The translations under genes were made by a program, and so were the position numbers. A model generated the notes under the pieces. It was not told the origin of the DNA and ran no database searches. It saw nothing but the letters and a program-made list of their open reading frames with translations. A stretch of 7,568 nt of DNA from Thermoplasmata archaeon (GTDB lineage Archaea; Thermoplasmatota; Thermoplasmata; GCA-020350865). The stretch spans positions 4,078,296-4,085,863 of the forward strand of contig CP070672.1 in NCBI GenBank assembly GCA_020351895.1. Direction: 5' to 3'. Each line of letters starts with the position of its first letter. The stretch's first letter is position 1. Positions 7,065-7,568 of this stretch are shown here, one piece after another.

Positions 7065-7367
7065 GTGGATATACGAAAGCAGAGAATTTGGATACACAAG
7101 AATGAGATACTAGATACATTGGAGATTGAGAAGGAGGGTAGAATAAAGTACTTCAGTTACACCTACAAAATTCGGGGAAAGCATGGAAAATGGATTTCTG
7201 CTGTAAGATGGGACAATATTGAGCAATCACCACATGTGGACAGATACGATGAGAATAATGCATTGGTTGAGCAAAAGCCGTGCCGTGAGAAGACCCTAAA
7301 AGAAGTAATAAAGCTCGTTGGGATATTCAGGAGAAATTTAATGGCAATGGACGTATCTGAACTGTGA
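7065..7367 (+). CDS. Uncharacterised small archaeal protein (possibly DUF7718), TumE-like features
   Basis: A 100-residue soluble protein with no signal peptide or membrane segment; function not established. Visible features are IWIHKNEIL (8-16), a beta-rich core YFSYTYKIRGKHGKWISAV (29-47), the motif RWDN (48-51), PHVDRYDE (56-63), QKPCREKTL (70-78) and a C-terminal helix to DVSEL. From memory the pattern fits a family of short archaeal proteins that I associate with DUF7718; I could not verify the accession. The order SYTY...RWDN...PHVDRYD is also reminiscent of TumE/DUF6516-type toxins, whose core carries a YSYH...RYDN...PHH pattern, so a toxin role is possible but unproven. It begins with GTG after a GGTGA site, has its own TATA box, and is followed after 25 bases by another small gene on the same strand, as expected for a two-gene unit. 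Confidence 0.75.
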   Translation: MDIRKQRIWIHKNEILDTLEIEKEGRIKYFSYTYKIRGKHGKWISAVRWDNIEQSPHVDRYDENNALVEQKPCREKTLKEVIKLVGIFRRNLMAMDVSEL

Positions 7368-7380
7368 AGCTTAAAATGGT

Positions 7381-7386
7381 TGAGGA
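7381..7386 (+). promoter_or_regulatory. Ribosome binding site of the terminal gene
   Basis: TGAGGA lies 6 bases before the ATG at 7393. The TGA within it is also an in-frame stop, so that ATG is the first possible start of this frame. Confidence 0.45.
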
Positions 7387-7392
7387 TTTAGA

Positions 7393-7568
7393 ATGCATAC
7401 CGAGATATTAAAATCATATTCAATTGAACAGATAAAGGCCGAGAAAAGCCGTTTGGAAAAAAAATACGATTCCATTGAGAACCTTCATCAAAAATTCTCG
7501 GTTAATAAGTGTCGCAATCCTGAGTATGTGGATGACTACATGGTGTGGAAGGCCTTAAATGAAGAAGA
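7393..7568 (+). CDS. Small protein of unknown function, 3' end cut by window; possible antitoxin partner
   Basis: Fifty-eight codons are visible and the frame is still open at the edge. The product starts MHTEILKSYSIEQIKAEKS. Residues about 11-34 form a charged helix with coiled-coil character, followed by KYDSIENLHQKF and then EYVDDYMVWKALNEE. The layout (a helix with a KYxSIExL element, then an acidic/aromatic DDYMVWKAL element) recalls, from memory, short archaeal proteins encoded next to TumE-like or DUF7718-type genes, whose N-terminal helix precedes a variable C-terminal region. No DNA-binding domain is visible yet, and any would lie outside the window. The 25-base gap from the preceding stop and a plausible ribosome binding site indicate cotranslation from one message with the 100-residue protein. 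It is too short for the usual ORF-length cut-offs because it is truncated. Confidence 0.65.
   Translation, partial: MHTEILKSYSIEQIKAEKSRLEKKYDSIENLHQKFSVNKCRNPEYVDDYMVWKALNEE

Noticed and set aside
7061..7105. Short 14-codon frame starting at ATG 7061 before the small gene
   Set aside because: It ends after 14 codons, and the GGTGA directly abuts it, leaving no spacer. The GTG at 7065 opens a 100-residue protein with family-like motifs.

Overview
The window looks like a piece of an archaeal chromosome, most likely from a euryarchaeote of the Thermoplasmata type, although the exact lineage is an inference. The reasons are an archaeal-style TrmI tRNA methyltransferase, T-rich/TATA-like boxes placed about 25-30 bases upstream of starts, Shine-Dalgarno sequences of the form GGTGA, T-run terminators without bacterial hairpins, and a secreted propeller protein carrying a helical C-terminal module that I associate with archaeal and some bacterial exported proteins. 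Base composition is moderately AT-rich and even. No mobile element, CRISPR array, tRNA or rRNA was seen.

Layout from left to right. Bases 1-3189 (+) hold almost all of carB, the large subunit of carbamoyl phosphate synthetase; about ten N-terminal codons lie outside the window. Convergent to it, 3235-4842 (-) encodes a 535-residue exported protein: signal peptide, eight calcium-loop repeats forming a beta-propeller, and a helical tail. Next on the same strand is trmI (5021-5788, -), for the tRNA m1A57/58 methyltransferase. Divergent from trmI is a zinc-dependent deacetylase of the histone deacetylase/acetylpolyamine amidohydrolase superfamily (5896-6978, +). The right end carries a small uncharacterised 100-residue protein (7065-7367, +), closely followed by a second small gene (7393 onward) cut by the window edge; the two look like a bicistron and possibly a toxin-antitoxin-like pair.

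Most genes are housekeeping (pyrimidine/arginine precursor synthesis, tRNA modification) and do not form one pathway. The parts worth attention are regulatory and accessory: an 18-base perfect inverted repeat just upstream of the propeller gene, a second 18-base inverted repeat that is really two back-to-back TATA-like boxes between trmI and the deacetylase gene, apparent leaderless translation of trmI beside Shine-Dalgarno-led neighbours, and the small bicistron at the right edge. There is no gene-free stretch above 300 bases; the longest gap is 4843-5020. I do not see clear evidence of a wholly new system; the terminal gene pair is the best candidate.
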